NCBI GenBank assembly: GCA_002224055.1
Contig: AZLU01000060.1
Location: forward strand, 133,483-197,482
Length of the DNA: 64,000 nt
Direction: 5' to 3'
Origin: Pezizomycotina sp. ARF18
Lineage: Eukaryota > Ascomycota
In this document: positions 1-12,451 of the stretch, piece by piece
How the letters are laid out: each line of letters opens with the position of its first letter
Numbering within the stretch: the first letter of the stretch is position 1
Notes under the pieces: model-generated
Told to the model about the DNA's origin: nothing
Database searches by the model: none
Seen by the model: only the letters and a program-made list of their open reading frames with translations
Translations under genes and position numbers: made by a program

Positions 1-1850
1 CGACAGTGCTGAACCTCCTGGCCTTCGCCGCCTCCCTCGCTCACGCCGCGGAATACCTTCCGACGGTCGACCTAGGTTACCAATACACAAAGCCTCATCA
101 CTCGATGTCCGTAGACTCATCGTCCCCGTTCGATCACCAACCATGATCCCTTCCCCTTCTCTTCCCCCCAATGGTTGCTACTTATTCAACTAACATTTCG
201 GCGGTTATTTTACAGGGCTCAATCTACACCTTCCGCAACATCCGCTACGCCTCCGCCCCCCGCTTCCAACCCCCCACCTCCCCCTCCAAAAACCGCACCC
301 GCGTAATCGACGGCGCCAGCATCCCCGTAACGAACTGCCTCCAGGGTGCACCAGTATGGGGTGGTGACCCCACCGTCGACCCGCTCGATTCCATCGGCCT
401 CCCGCACGGCACCGAAGACTGTTTATTCTCGACGTCTTAACACCCGCGACGTCCTCTCCACTCACGGCCGCATCCGCCGGCGCAGCAACTCAAAGGGCTC
501 ACCGGTAGTAGTGTGGATCCACGGCGGCGGCTGGGTCCAAGGCTCGAAAGAGTGGTACGGTAGCCTCGACGGTTTAATCGAAGCAGGCGGTAATAACACC
601 GTCGTCGTGCAAATAAACTACCGCCTCGGCGCCCTCGGCTTCCTCAGCGGGCCAACGTACCGCGCCTCGGGAGGTAAACCGAATCTGGGATTACTGGACC
701 AGCGCTTCGCCCTCGACTGGGTGCAAAAGCACGTGCACTTATTCGGCGGCGATCCGGACAGCGTGACGATAATGGGCCAGAGCGCCGGCGGCGGCAGCGT
801 GGTCCACCAGATAACGGCGTACGGCGGTAACGTCAAGGAATCGCCGTTTAAGCGTGCGGTCAGCTTTTCGCCGGGCTTCCAGCCGATGCCGGACACTTCA
901 TGGCGGAGACGCAGTATAACCAGTTCGCGGTTGCGGCTGGTTGCGCGACGAATAGTAGCCTCGTGACGGGGATGGATGAGAAGGTTATGAGTGTTTGTTG
1001 GGGAAGAGCGAAGAGGAGATGTTGAAGGCGAACCAGGCTGTTATTGGTGCGCAGGAGATGGGTTTGGGGGTTCGGTCCGACGGTAGATGGGACGTTCGTG
1101 CCGGATTTGCCGGGAATTTGCTGGCGTATGGGATGTTCGACAGTAAGGTTGAGGTTATGACGGGGCAAGTCGCCGACGAGGTAAGCTATCTCACTTCCCC
1201 CGATTGTTCTTTAAGACTTTTCTTCCGTCCGCGATGTAAAGAATATAGATACTGACAACCGCGTTTGCAGGCCCACGACTACACCGACCCCGCCATAAAC
1301 AAAACCGCCTCCGTCTCCGCCATGGTAGAAAACGCCCTCCCCTACGCCGACGCCAACGTGAAATCCTACATCCAAAACACCCTCTACCCTCCACCACCAA
1401 CTCCTCCGCCAAACTACCCTACAGAGACAACTTCGGCCGCGCCGACCTGCTCGTCTCCGAGTTCGGCTTCACGTGCAACAACGTATACCTCCACAAAGCC
1501 TTCAAGGGTAAAACATACGGCTACGTAATGTCTATCCCGCCCGTACCACGCGTACGACATGCCGTACGTGTTTAACGTGAACTTGACGATGGCTCCGAGG
1601 CCGCGCTGGTTAATAAGACGGTGACGCACGCGGTGCGGTGGTACGTTAGTAATTTTGTTGCGACGGGGGATCCGAACGTTGTGGACGAGAGTAATAAGAG
1701 TGAGTGGGCGAAAGCCAGTTGGCCGGAGTGGGAGAGGTATGGGGGAATAAGACGGTGCTGGGGATTGAGTTTGGGGGGTTGAGGAGGAGGAAGAATCCGG
1801 CGGATAATGAGAGGTGCGAGTACTTCCAGAAGGCGTTGTATTTGAATTAG
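1..1850 (+). CDS. Secreted type B carboxylesterase/lipase, 5' end cut by window edge
   Basis: An alpha/beta-hydrolase of the carboxylesterase type B (cholinesterase-like) family, which cleaves carboxylic esters, probably outside the cell. The first bases encode the end of a signal peptide (LLAFAASLAHAAEYLP). An intron ends at 215 and exon 2 opens with GSIYTFRNIRYA, the family N-terminal motif. Then follow EDCLF near 415, the oxyanion-hole motif WIHGGGW (about 523), NYRLGALGF (about 616) and the nucleophile elbow GQSAGG (about 775). A second intron lies at about 1182-1270 (gtaagc...tttgcag). The general-base histidine is probably in PYHAYDMPYVF (about 1540-1570), and the protein ends ADNERCEYFQKALYLN at 1850. 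The frame changes several times, for example at 428 where LF should run on into LDV with one more C. All expected catalytic regions are present, so sequence error is as likely as decay. The start codon lies outside the window. Confidence 0.85.
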
Positions 1851-2357
1851 AAGATGGAGAGGCGGAAGAGGAGGAGTTTGTACCAAATTTATAAGGCTGT
1901 AACAATGTAATACATAAGTCTTAAGCATTTTATAGCGGAGCCTTTTTATTCTTTTTGTAATATAGCATGCACGCAAGATATCATTTGAGAATACATTATG
2001 ACGAGAAGATATATATATCCTGAAGGATCAAAGCTCCTGGCATTGTTTTCTGGTGTGAATAGCGCTGAGCTAGATAATAGGTCGGAACCGTTTCAGTACT
2101 CCGTTTGAGGAGGCGGTTGGGTCAGGCACCTGCCAGTGCTCTCTGTACGGTCATGAGAAGCTCAGTCGTACCCGGCCAATAAAAAGTTAGTGCTGCAAAC
2201 CACCGACAGGCTTCAAGTCCTTGACATATACTGACATAACATGCTTCTCGAGCAATTAATGTAGAGTGGCCTCGAGGCGGTTCGGTAGATAATGAGGAAG
2301 AGCGCGTGAGGAGGAAAAAAAATACGTACTTAAATCACGTATTTTTTTTTTTCTTTT

Positions 2358-2388
<31 letters not shown>

Positions 2389-2814
2389 GGTATTGTTAGT
2401 ATTTATACGCTTTATTATTTTTAGTTTTATTTATTTTGAACTCCCTGCGGCCATTTGGTCGATGCTTTGATGACCTGAAAACGAATACTATGTCTGGGCC
2501 ATATAGCACACATCTGAAGAAAACCGTGTAAAAAAAAAAAAAAAGTAATATGACTATGTAAAAACATTGTACGCCAATTAAAGTGCTGCTAGGATTTTGC
2601 GAAAAGGATAGATCGCATCAAAGAGACGATACATGCATGTGTGAGAAAGAAAAGTGGAAACTTAAAAGCACAATGGCATATTGTTAGATATTAGAGGCCT
2701 CTTAATCCGTGGAAGGAGAAAACGGTTCTCGCGGTAAAGAGTTGAAAAAGATCGCGCCCTAAACTGCAAGCCCTCCTTTATCGTGAAGTTGTGACTCCTG
2801 GAGGGAGACGGGCT
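1851..2814. other. Spacer with hairpin and poly-T tract
   Basis: No gene is seen between the esterase and the convergent AT-hook gene. The stretch holds a perfect inverted repeat followed by a long T-rich run (listed separately), an A14 run near 2531 and otherwise mixed sequence. It probably contains the 3' ends of both flanking transcripts. Confidence 0.5.
2315..2388. repeat. Hairpin plus poly-T tract
   Basis: Arms of 13 bp (2315-2327, A8 then tacgt; 2337-2349, acgta then T8) are perfect inverted repeats around a 9-bp spacer. The right arm runs on into an almost pure T tract to 2388, broken only by two C. It could form a hairpin in DNA or RNA. It lies between two convergent genes, so a role in transcript ends is possible but unproven. 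Confidence 0.6.
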
Positions 2815-4543
2815 TCATTTTTTCTTAACTTTCGAAGGACTCGGCGAATCCCTCTCCTGTATAGCCTCAAACTTCCTCTCGAAATCCGCAATATACCCGC
2901 CGCACCCCCAATCCCCGACCAGCTCCTCCTCGTTCCTCCACTCCTCCTCGCGGACCTTGACGTACGACCCGTCGGGCTTCTGCTGCCAGCTCGAGAACGA
3001 AACGAGGTACTGTTTCGTCAGCACCTCCCTGTACTCTCCCTCCTTCGCCGTTCCTCCTACCACTGCTGCTTCGGCCGTTATTGGTTCGGTTGGTATATGT
3101 TCGTCTTTGTCGGTCGTAGTAGGATTTCGTATCTTCTGCTTTAGTAATACGAACGCCTTGCCTATTACGGCGTGCACCATGATTTCGTCTAGGTTCTTCT
3201 CGCTGCCGTCGTCCTCTTCCATCTCGGAGTAGTATTCCTCTTCGTCTTCGTCCTCGTCGTACTCTTCGTCTTGGTCCGTTTCTTCCCCGTGGCGGAGTTT
3301 TCCGGCTAATGCTGCCGCCTTTGCAGCTTTCGTCTCCGCAATAACCTTCGCTTTGAGCGCCGCGATGTCCGCCGCCGACCGTATCGAGAATTTAGAAGCA
3401 GGATTCGTCGGCGGCGTTGATGTGGATTTACCGCGCGCGACGGGCGAAACGGGCATGGAATCCGGTATTATGACGACGTTGTGCGTAGTCTGCGTGCACG
3501 CGTTCCGCACATAAACATCCTTCTCACCCTCGCCATCTCTACTCCTATCTTCCTCCTCTTAACGATGGCAGCGTGCGCGTTCTCGTCTTCGGACGGCGTG
3601 TCCGTGTCGTCCACGTCGGCGCCGTACCCGCTGATGTCGAACTGCCCCGCGAGCTGGCGCTCGTACTCCAACCGCCGCTTCGCGTGGTCGATCGCGATCA
3701 CGCTCGCGGCGTCGTCGTCGCCGTCGCGGTTTTTGTACCGCTCCATCATGTCGAGGAGCTCGTGCACGCTTGTGCCGCCGATGGCCGATTTAAACGGCCT
3801 CCGCGCTTTTTCGGTATCTTCGCGGCGGAGAATTCGTCGACGGGTTTTCTGGGACGGCCGCGCTTTTTCGGTTCGCGGGTGGTTTCGATTCTGTCCCGTG
3901 GCGGATTTTAGGAGGCGACCCCGGCGTTTCGGTGTGACGGGCGAGGGGTGGTGTTAGGCCCGTGTGTTCTTTTGGTGGTCTGCCCCTCCTTTTTTCCAGA
4001 TGCCGTTAGCGTCGGCAGCTTCTTACCGACAACGAACGTTCTGACGGGCGTAGCGACCGACGCTGCCGCTGCGATCGCGGCCGCGCGGGCGGCGGGGTTT
4101 ACGTTTATCGTCGCGAAGGTTTCCTCGTCGGAGGAGTCATTTTCGCCGTCGGAGATGCGGGGCCCGAGGTCGTCGAAGTCGCGGAGGATGAGGGAGGAGA
4201 CGGACTGCGGGGATGACAGCGATGACGTCGAGGCGTCGGAGAGGTTCTGCGACTCGTCGGCTTCGGTTGGGGATTCGTACATCATCGGGTCGTGGGTTGT
4301 TGTCAGTGCGGCGGCATTGGTGGAAGATGTTGTGGTAGGGACGGGCGGGATCGGATTTCCGAGCGTGATCGAGTTGCTCGTCGCTGCAGGAGCAGGAGGG
4401 GAGCAGCAGCAGTAGCAGAGGACTTTGGTACCCTTCGGGCGGCGCGAGAGGAAGGCGTGGTTGGGACCAGGTCGTCGATCAGGGCTCCTAGCGTTATGGT
4501 GTCCCAGCGTTATCCTGGTCGAGATTGGCGTCCTGGAGGCCAT
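2815..4543 (-). CDS. AT-hook protein, nuclear, function unknown
   Basis: Read from the ATG at 4543, the N-terminal 210 residues are Ser/Thr/Pro-rich and disordered. Then come two clear AT-hooks, KKRGRPRKP (about 3840) and KKRGRPFK (about 3800, restored only if one base is added next to a GG/A pair). A third, weaker copy (RRGRxxKS) sits near 3910. After these come a short helical part (HELLDMMERYKNR), a basic patch (VKRRKIG), a very acidic stretch (DEEYDEDEDEEEYYSEMEED, about 3220-3290) and a C-terminal part with many Trp and aromatic residues ending in SPSKVKKK. AT-hooks bind the minor groove of A/T-rich DNA, so a chromatin role is likely. The three pieces are in different frames, with joins near 3905, 3800 and 3480. 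I do not recognise a named family beyond the AT-hooks. An A-rich tract lies just upstream of the start. Confidence 0.65.
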
Positions 4544-6846
4544 TGCGGGAGAACGGGTGACGCGTTGACGCGTCGCTGAACGGATGGCAGTTTGGAGGGG
4601 CGTGGTGGTGAGAAGGTGGCGGCTGTCGGGGTCAGTTCATGCCCTTGACTGGTACTTGAGAGCGAAAACAAAGTGACATAACAGGCGCTTATGCAGATCG
4701 TGAAGAGACGTGATCTTGCAGCCTACTGTGGTGATGGCGGGTAAATGATAAGGTGTTTGTTGTTGACGAAGGTCGTCTTGATGGAGGAAAAAGTAAGAAA
4801 GGGAGAAGGGGGGGTTGGGTGATGGTGGAGATGGGAAAATTTTTTTTTCTCTTGAGATTATTGTTGATTTTGTGTGAGAAATAATAATAAGAATAATAAT
4901 AAATAAAAAAAATATAAAAAAAAAAAATGCAAATTAAAATTGATAAAAACGAAAAAATAGGAAAAAAATAAAAATAAAAAATAAAAAATAAAATAAAAAT
5001 ATATAAAAATGGAAAATTAAATCAAAAATGGGAAAAATAAAACAATAAAAGAAAAGAAGCCAAGGACGAAAGTGGTAATAGCCGCCCCATCAAATCCGAG
5101 GGCACCGAGCCACGCTAAGTAGCGAAGCACAAGTCAACCTGGAACAGAAGGGAAGGAAATGTTACGTACCAGTCTAACGGTGGAACTGTGAGCTTCAGAA
5201 TTGGATGGAGGGAGGTATATTACGTGAGACCTGAATTGAATACGATCGTGAAAGTGATCCATATTGTAGTGATTTCAATGAAACGGAATTGCATTGCTCG
5301 AGGTGCCGGGTGACGCCCCGGGGGGGGGCTTCGACATGTTTTGAGCCGCTTGGCTAATATACTATACTCCGAAAAGAGTCCCGATTCATGCCCCCATCCT
5401 ATACCAAAGTGAAAAGCTGAGTCGAGTATATTCTTGCACATGGGACTTGAATCGGAGGCGGGATTGTGCAGTCGATAAACGCTGGACGAGGCAGTCTCGT
5501 ATTCATCGCTTCAGGCCCCATCGTGTCTGGTGAAACGACTGAGAAATCGTTTATAAAAAAAAAAAAGGCGATTGGGCTGAGGAGCTTCACCTGCAAAAAA
5601 ATTATCCACGCAAGTACCGGCCTTGAAGGATTACTTAGTGGCCAGCCAGTAGCTTCCCAGTTTCATCATTATCCATTAGCTTTGACGCCTTCAATTGCCC
5701 GTTACTGGTAGTATAAATGTATTCCCCCCCTCTTTTCCCCCTTCTTCCTCTCTATACATTCCCAAGTCTTTCTTGAACAGCATTGGCAATCCATCTGGAC
5801 ACGGTAAACTAGCCGGATCCTACCGAAACTGTAGCTTTACCCTTTTCTCTCCTCGAGTCATCAATAAACGCTTACTTGAGAAGCTTTCATCGGGGGGAAC
5901 CCTATGTACGAGGTCGCAATAGACGTGTCTTCGATCGGATGCCAGTGGCGTCCAAGTTTCATCATCGTCATCAGCAATAGCTTACAGCTTTGTAGTTATA
6001 ACTGCTCCCGCTCGAAACGGGTAGCCAACGTTAAACGGACTCTGGCAATAAGCAACGAGGGAATGCCGGACGGTTAGAAGGTTTTCGCGACGCCATACGG
6101 TCTCCTATAGCCAACCTCACAACTTGGCGTAGGGGGACCCTAAGTACTGGCGATTGAGGTATGTGATCGAGCTGCAGGATGGCTTCCGAGAAGGCATGAG
6201 GGGAAACGATGTACATAATAAGTCTGAGATGAGTCGAGTTCTCCCGAATCGAAAACAGCCCCCCAAACCAAAAGCATTGTTACTTGCCGCAAGTCTCTGA
6301 GTCTGGTCCTACCGACACATGTAAGACCCGAGCTTTCGCTTTACTACTAGCTCCTATCGGAAAACAAAATGCGCTATTATGATGCTCTAACTGTCGCGCC
6401 AAAGCCTCAAAGAGGTCTAGAGTCTGCTTCGAGATGTGCATTTGTATTTTTTTTTTTTTTTTATTGTTCGCGGGTTTTTGTAGACAAAAGGTAAATTTAC
6501 TTCGGCTTGGAAAGTTGTTCTCGTTGCATATCAGAGTTATCGTCCGATGGAGAGAACTCTAAAAACGAAACCTTCATTTCGCGCCGTTCAGACCCACGTT
6601 CTTATTCCATGGCACGTCCGTTGATGGCCACTGTCCAAACTTAATTCGGTTTTTCCAGACCCGGCATCCGGGCCTCCTTCGAGGAAATATCCGCGGATTC
6701 TTGCACCCGCCTGAACACGTTTTGTATAAATTACTATAGGAGAAGGGGCTTTCTTTCCAATCTAAACGAAAGAGGGTTTCATCGGTCTTTGAATCTGATT
6801 ACCTGGCCTGAATACAAAACACCATACTTATCATCACTAGAACGGG
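4544..6846. other. Long spacer: promoter side of AT-hook gene, then no gene seen
   Basis: The first 500 bp are the probable promoter of the AT-hook gene and contain the A-rich tract listed separately. Further on there is a C4G9 palindromic run (5316-5328), an A11-12 run near 5556 and a T16 run at 6447-6462. Short open frames here have no signal peptide, domain or family motif that I can recognise. The last few hundred bases should include the promoter of the aspartic protease gene. Confidence 0.5.
4838..5052. repeat. A-rich low-complexity tract (strand-biased)
   Basis: About 215 bp made almost only of A with scattered T and rare G or C on the plus strand, in patterns such as aataataag and aaaataaaaaat. 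The bias is strong: A far outnumbers T. It lies 300-500 bp upstream of the AT-hook gene start. Such tracts are stiff and tend to exclude nucleosomes. They are also the kind of DNA that AT-hooks bind. Confidence 0.75.
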
Positions 6847-8141
6847 ATGTTCGGACCGCGTAAGATTACCTCCCTTTTAGCAGGCTCCCTGGCCTCAGCT
6901 GCCAGCGTCATCAACCGCGGCGCATCGGATTCCAAACCCGGTGCCGTGAGCGCAGGCCCGTCTCCCTCGCCGCGATCGTCCACCCGTTCGACCAGTGCTC
7001 CGCCCAGGCCAACTACAGCATAAAGTACCAGAAGAACAACCAGTGGGCCCTCCTCCCCTTCGAAGTCACCGGCGAGAAAGCCTTCGCCCAATCCCCCAAG
7101 ATAAAGCTGCAGTACAACGTCATCTCCTCCGGCAAAGAGGTCACTAAATCGCTATCCGTCCAATTGGATACCGGTTCCACGGGTATGATACTCGGCGTCA
7201 AGTATTTAGGCGACGAAGGAGCGAAGATCTGGAAGGGCATCCAGGACGGGACGGTGAAGCCGAATGGTTACTCGTATTATTCTAGCAGTAATAAACTGAG
7301 TATTGGGGTTTGGGTCAACAAGACGGTCTCGTTCCATAATATGGGTGCGGATGGGGTGCAGTACCGCGTTAAAGCGGATAGTCAGATACTAGCGGTTTAC
7401 AAGAAGGTTTACTGTCCGGGTTGGACGTTCGACGGCATGGGTACGAGTGTACGTCACCGAAGGCGGCCGATTTGGTTACGGGAAATGACGTAACGGTGCA
7501 GTACTTCGGCGCCGGCTTCGGGGCCGTGATCCGTCCTTCCCGCCGTCGAGGAATTACTTGCTTAGTATTAAAAGCATACTCGACGAACCCGTCGTCCGAA
7601 TTACGTCCAGGGGTGGATTATCAGTAAGAAGGGTGTGTATGTTGGGATAAGTAATAAGAACCCGGAGTTTCCGAGCTTGAAGGGCTTCAATACTATAAAG
7701 TTGAGGAATAGCGATGAGTACTTCGTGACTATGATCACCCGACGAGCACTGTTTCTGTCACGGAGGGGAATCAGAAGAGAAGGATATGCGCGTTAGTGGG
7801 ATTAGGACGCTCGTGGATACGGGATTTCGCAGATGTACTTGCGCATGCCGGTGGACTACAAGTGGTCAAGGGTTTCTTGCAAGAATCCCGAGAATAACTT
7901 GACGGTGCGTTCCCTGAAGCCGGGGAGTAAAGTATCCGTTAGCTTCGGGTGCGACAATAATCCGCTGGGAGGTATAGTTTTACTGTGGTTAATTGTACGG
8001 CTACGAGCGATGACAAGGGCTTCGCGCCCTCGAGTCCCGTTAATGCGTTCGATGCAGCGCTAGCACGGCGTTGAATACGGGGTTAATGTGTTTAATGGGT
8101 TTAGTGTTTTGTTTGATGCGACTAATGGGGTTTTGGGCTGA
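6847..8141 (+). CDS. Secreted pepsin-like aspartic protease (A1-type fold)
   Basis: The ATG at 6847 opens a signal peptide (MFGPRKITSLLAGSLASAAS). The mature part has a pepsin-like N-lobe, with LQYNVISSGK before the first catalytic motif QLDTGSTG (about 7158-7181). The second active-site motif is LVDTGISQMYLRMP near 7812-7850. It needs one more G at 7821-7823 to stay in frame. The C-terminus reads FNGFSVLFDATNGVLG before the stop at 8139. Two D-T-G motifs about 215 codons apart are the signature of bilobal aspartic endopeptidases, which cut proteins at acid pH outside the cell. Cys pairs (CPGW, CKNP, FGCDN) suggest disulfides. Frame changes occur at about 7000, 7450, 7620, 7730, 7823 and 7970. 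A related but degraded copy lies at 19.4 kb. Confidence 0.75.
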
Positions 8142-9856
8142 GGAGTTATGATTATGTTGGGAAGAGGGATGGTGATATGATGAGGGTCAAGTTGAAGACG
8201 CGACTGTTCCTGACCTGAGAGAGATTGCGGACAGGAAACGCGCGAAGAGAGGGGAGGAGGGCAGGGTGCTCAAAGGGAGCCGACCGAGTCCCGCCATCAC
8301 TGGCCGTTTCAGCGTGATCAAGCGCTTCTAGGCCCTGCTTTCGTTTAGCTATATCTATTCAAAGTGGTTTCATCAGAATCCCCTAATACTCCCTACTCGT
8401 AAGGAATAAAAGTGTTATAAGATTGTTTATCGAAAGTAAAAACTCGTTTCATGCTTGCAAACTTGCAATATCATTACGAGGGATGTGAAAAGTCCCCATC
8501 AACTGCGATCAGACGTTGGGAAACAACGGAACGAAGAACCCGTAAAACGTTTTGATTTTGCCTTCTTTTAGCCTTTGGCGTCTTATCTCCTCCACTGTTC
8601 TGGGTTGTTGAGACCCCATCGGTTGCACAATGGTTGACAGCGATGCTTTCCCTTGGTGTTCATTGAGCATAGCGGACGACTGGCCGAAAATGGAGTTTGT
8701 CCCTCACCCTCGAGGCTCGAGGAGTCTCGGATGCCACTGCCGGGTTGCAGACAGACCGCTAGAGTAGTTGACGATCTCCACGTTTCGGTATACTCCTCCG
8801 GAGAGTTAGACAGCAATTGTCTCTTCAAGACCCATACAGTGAAAGTTTGTATCTTTTCGTTTTATGCTCATTGCCTGTTGCCGTTTATCAGTTAGCTCGA
8901 CGGCACGGATGAAAGTCCCGAGCAATTGCGCCTTTTCATAACATCATCCGAAAGAAACCCATTTTTACGTTTCGCGATTTCCAACGAAATAAAGCTACTT
9001 ATTTCTTTTTTCTTGGAAAAACCTAATGATCAACAGGGCAGGCTAAAAAACGCTTGGTGACTTCATTCGTCGAATTTTTTTGTTTTAGGCGGATGAACAG
9101 ACCACAGATTCTAAGAAAAGTGGAAGCCAAAAAGAGCCAATGATCCTTTGAAGCTGTCGGCACAATCCACTTGAAGCCGGTAAAGCTTAAAATAGACTAC
9201 CGCTGCATGTACCACAAAAAGGATTAGACCAAACCTTGAGCTCGGACAACTCCAGCTTTTTAGTCTCCACATTGGAAAAGGCGAACAATGCGCTCAAGAT
9301 CTCAAAATGGGAGTTTGTAGTCATGGGGTCACGACTCCACCACCCAGGAATCGATGGTGCCATCGGGGTTCTTGTCGTTGGCAGAACAGGTCGTGGGTAG
9401 CCACGGGCGGCAAACCTTTTTTTGCGAACGGATCCTTTCGAAAGGTGGAGCTTTCCCCCGCATTGCTTGTCCTTTTTAATCTTTCCAGCTGCCTGACACG
9501 ATATTTCCCTCAGTGAGTTGTCTGATGTGGATTCTGCTTTTTCGAGTTTCGTGCAACGTGAGAACCCCTTCGACGATTGAACTTCGAAAATTTGGATGAA
9601 CGACTTGGAATTACTCTTTGATGTGATAGAATTAATATTATTTATAATTATTCTGCGTATAGCGTGTTACTATGTATGAGATTCTTTATTTACAATCGTT
9701 GAATTGTACAGAGGTTGTAAAGATGCGTAGATCTTCTCGGTCGTTGAGTAGACATCATGATGACGGACATGCCATGAAAGAAAAAAAAGTGACGGAACGC
9801 CAGAAAACAAACTCCGGATTGTGCATTCCCCGCAAAAAAACGAAGTGACAAAAAAA
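8142..9856. other. Gene-poor spacer
   Basis: No gene is supported. The open frames are short, lack domains, and overlap one another on both strands. The right end should hold the 3' end of the minus-strand GPI-type protein. Confidence 0.45.
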
Positions 9857-10364
9857 TTAAGCAACGATAGCTAGTATTATCGCACTAAAAACAACCGCTA
9901 CCATTGTCGTGAACATGCCCGATACAAGCATCGCGGGTGCTGCGCTCTCCAGCGGTGCCGGCGGCGGGGGAGAAGGCGTCGCCGTGACGAACGGCCATCC
10001 CGTAGGCGTGCCCGTACCCGTCCATATGTAACTTGTTACGGTCGCGACTGTCGTGTAGGATGTGTACGCGTACGATATCGAGGATGAAGGTGTCGTTGTT
10101 GTCGTAGGGAGGCAGGTGTATTGGGAGAAGAGGAGCAGTCGGAACGGCGATTGTAGGAGGAGTAGCAGGCGTTGGCTTCGCGTTGAGTTGGCTGTTCAGG
10201 GAAGATACGTAGGCGGCTGCGAGGACTGAAGCGGACCGTTCGGCGGCGGCGTAGATGCTGGAGGGAATATCGGCGGCGGCATTTTCGTCTCTTCTCACGG
10301 CTACTAGTGCTTGTGCTGTTAAAGCTAGCGAGAGGGATATCAGGAGTGATAGTAGAAGCCGCAT
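9857..10364 (-). CDS. Small Ser/Thr-rich GPI-type cell-surface protein
   Basis: The ATG at 10364 gives a clean signal peptide (MRLLLSLLISLSLALTAQAL). An Ala/Ser-rich region follows, then a Thr/Ser/Tyr-rich segment (CLPTTTTTPSSS, YTSYTTVATVTSYIW, GTGTPTGWPFVTATPS) typical of O-mannosylated wall proteins. The C-terminus is a hydrophobic tail (FTTMVAVVFSAIILAIVA) ending at 9857. Small residues just before it (ESAAPAML) look like a GPI omega site. The design is that of a short GPI-anchored wall or membrane protein of about 165 residues. The reading frame changes once near 10135, between the Ala-rich half and the Thr-rich half. This break is not a simple one-base homopolymer loss. Function is unknown beyond its surface location. 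Confidence 0.65.
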
Positions 10365-12451
10365 TGTTTAGATCGAGATCTTTTCTGATTTTTTTGTTTT
10401 CGGTTAAATGGGTTTTGGTGAAGATGGGCAATGCCGCAGACGGAGGGGGTGTTTTTATAAGATAAGGTCCCAATGATGAGGGAGTAGAGATAAAAGCTAA
10501 CTAGGCTTCTGATGGTGGTGGCGTGATTTTCCAGGAATTGAGAAATATTTAAAGAAGGAAAAAAAAAAAAAAAACTGGCGAAGGATTGGGTTAGTCGTAG
10601 TGGAGTGTTGGCTTGTCCAGTAGCTGGGAGCTAGGGGGCCAGGAGGAGGACTAGCAAAATGTCTGGGCAGCTGAGGAGAAAAATACAGGGAAGTTGCCTG
10701 CTTTTTGAGTGTTTTTGCGTATTGTCGTCGAGGGGTATTTTTGTGAGGCCGCTACACGCTAGAACAGATACGGGCGTGCAGAATTGCGGCACTTCTACCC
10801 TAGTTCGAAATATCAGTTTCAGGGAACTCAGTATGAATAAGATAGAGGAATAAATTTGCGAATACTAGTTAGATATACAGAATGGAATCAGGGAATAAAC
10901 TGGAGAAAAGAGACGAAACGATGTTTTTTTTTTTTTTTTTTTAACTTACAGGTTCTTTAAACGAGAGACGAAGGGTGGGGTTCAGAATGCTGATCGGTAA
11001 CTTTGGAAGATTCGAAAGAAGAGGGGTGGAGGGTGGACAGGATCACAGTAATATACCTACTCCTACGACTCTCTCTCCCTCGAGTATGAGAGGGCCTGAG
11101 CACAAGATCTCAGCTGCGATGCACCGATCACTACACATACCAAGACGAAAAAGCACTTTCTTTTCATTCATTCATTTCATTAAATTCCCGAACGTGATAC
11201 GACATTTAATGGAATTGGAATTATAGCTATTTATTATTGGCCAATATTCACTACAGCTCCTCTTTTGTCCTATAAGAGGGGTACCTGCGATAATGTTTCT
11301 ATAGGTCTAGTGCGGGTCGTTTATCCGGGAAATTAGGCTTTCATTTCTCTCTTTGTATCATCATCCTAGTCTGTAGAACAATTGGAAGAATTCTCTGGAA
11401 TTATTCAGGAACCAGAAATCTCTTCCATCTCTTCTTCCCCCTCCATGCTATCGTTCTATTCCCCGCGATCGAAGGATGGTAAGATTAAAATTAAAATTAG
11501 CTATCCCGCTCGATTTCTGATTTTCCAACGGGAAAACCGGCTTCTTCTTTCTTGCGTTGTGGTTTGCTGTTTTGTGCCTGGACAAGATCCTACCTGGATC
11601 TATTATTGGGGACATGGTGGTGCTTACCGTTTGATCCAATCATAGCAGGAGTATTGGGTATCCTTGTGAAAGGCGAGTTTTTGAGGGAAGAAGGAGACAG
11701 TCTTGGAAAGGTGCGTTAGCGACACTGATTGGCCAATTCTCGCCAACATGAAATATAAACGGAGCTGCCCAGTCTCACGAGCAGATAAATTTCAATGACC
11801 AGTCTGTCCAATAATAGGGTTTCCGATCTTAAAGAAGGACGCTTGGTGAGGCTTCTAGAAGTAAAATATGAGCAAATAGAACATCCGAGCTCGTCTGATA
11901 TCGAGATTGCCTTTGTTCCATGATGCTAAATTTGAGTTTTCTCGTTTGGAAATCGGCAGCCTATCTCTTTGGGAATCGGCTCGCTGTTTACACGTGCCGT
12001 TTGATGCTGCCTTGGACTGTCCGAGTATTTTGCTTATACATATCTGCACTGTCTAGTTTCTTTATATTTACTGACACTGCCTTGAGACGCTGCCGGCGAG
12101 AGCACTTGGAACTTGGACGAAAGACTGGAATATAATAGTAAGACTGCTAGTAGAATTGAAGAAGTAAAAAAACTCATTATATTGAACTGACGATATTATT
12201 CTCAAAAATCTAAATAGAACACTAAATCAAACGCCCCACACAATATGGCACGAAACAGCTATTTAGTACGAAGGGAAAAGGTATTGCATGGATAACAGTT
12301 CCAAGGGGAAAAAAGAACTAACTACGAGAACAACGTCGAGCAGAGAATTATCAAAGTAGGGAGAGAAAGAAATGCTGGGAGAAACATGGGGTTGTGGAAC
12401 TGCCAGGTTGCGAACCAAGATTGTAGCAACTCGATACTATTGTTATCAAAA
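10365..12451. other. Gene-poor spacer with poly-A/T runs
   Basis: No supported gene. It includes an A16 run at 10559-10574 and a T19 run at 10924-10942. One open frame at 11382-11645 has no recognisable motif. The first few hundred bases are upstream of the surface-protein gene. Confidence 0.45.

Noticed and set aside
5286-5345. GC-rich stem around C4G9 as a structured RNA gene
   Set aside because: Only the C4/G run pairs clearly. No tRNA or rRNA boxes and no extended stem were seen.
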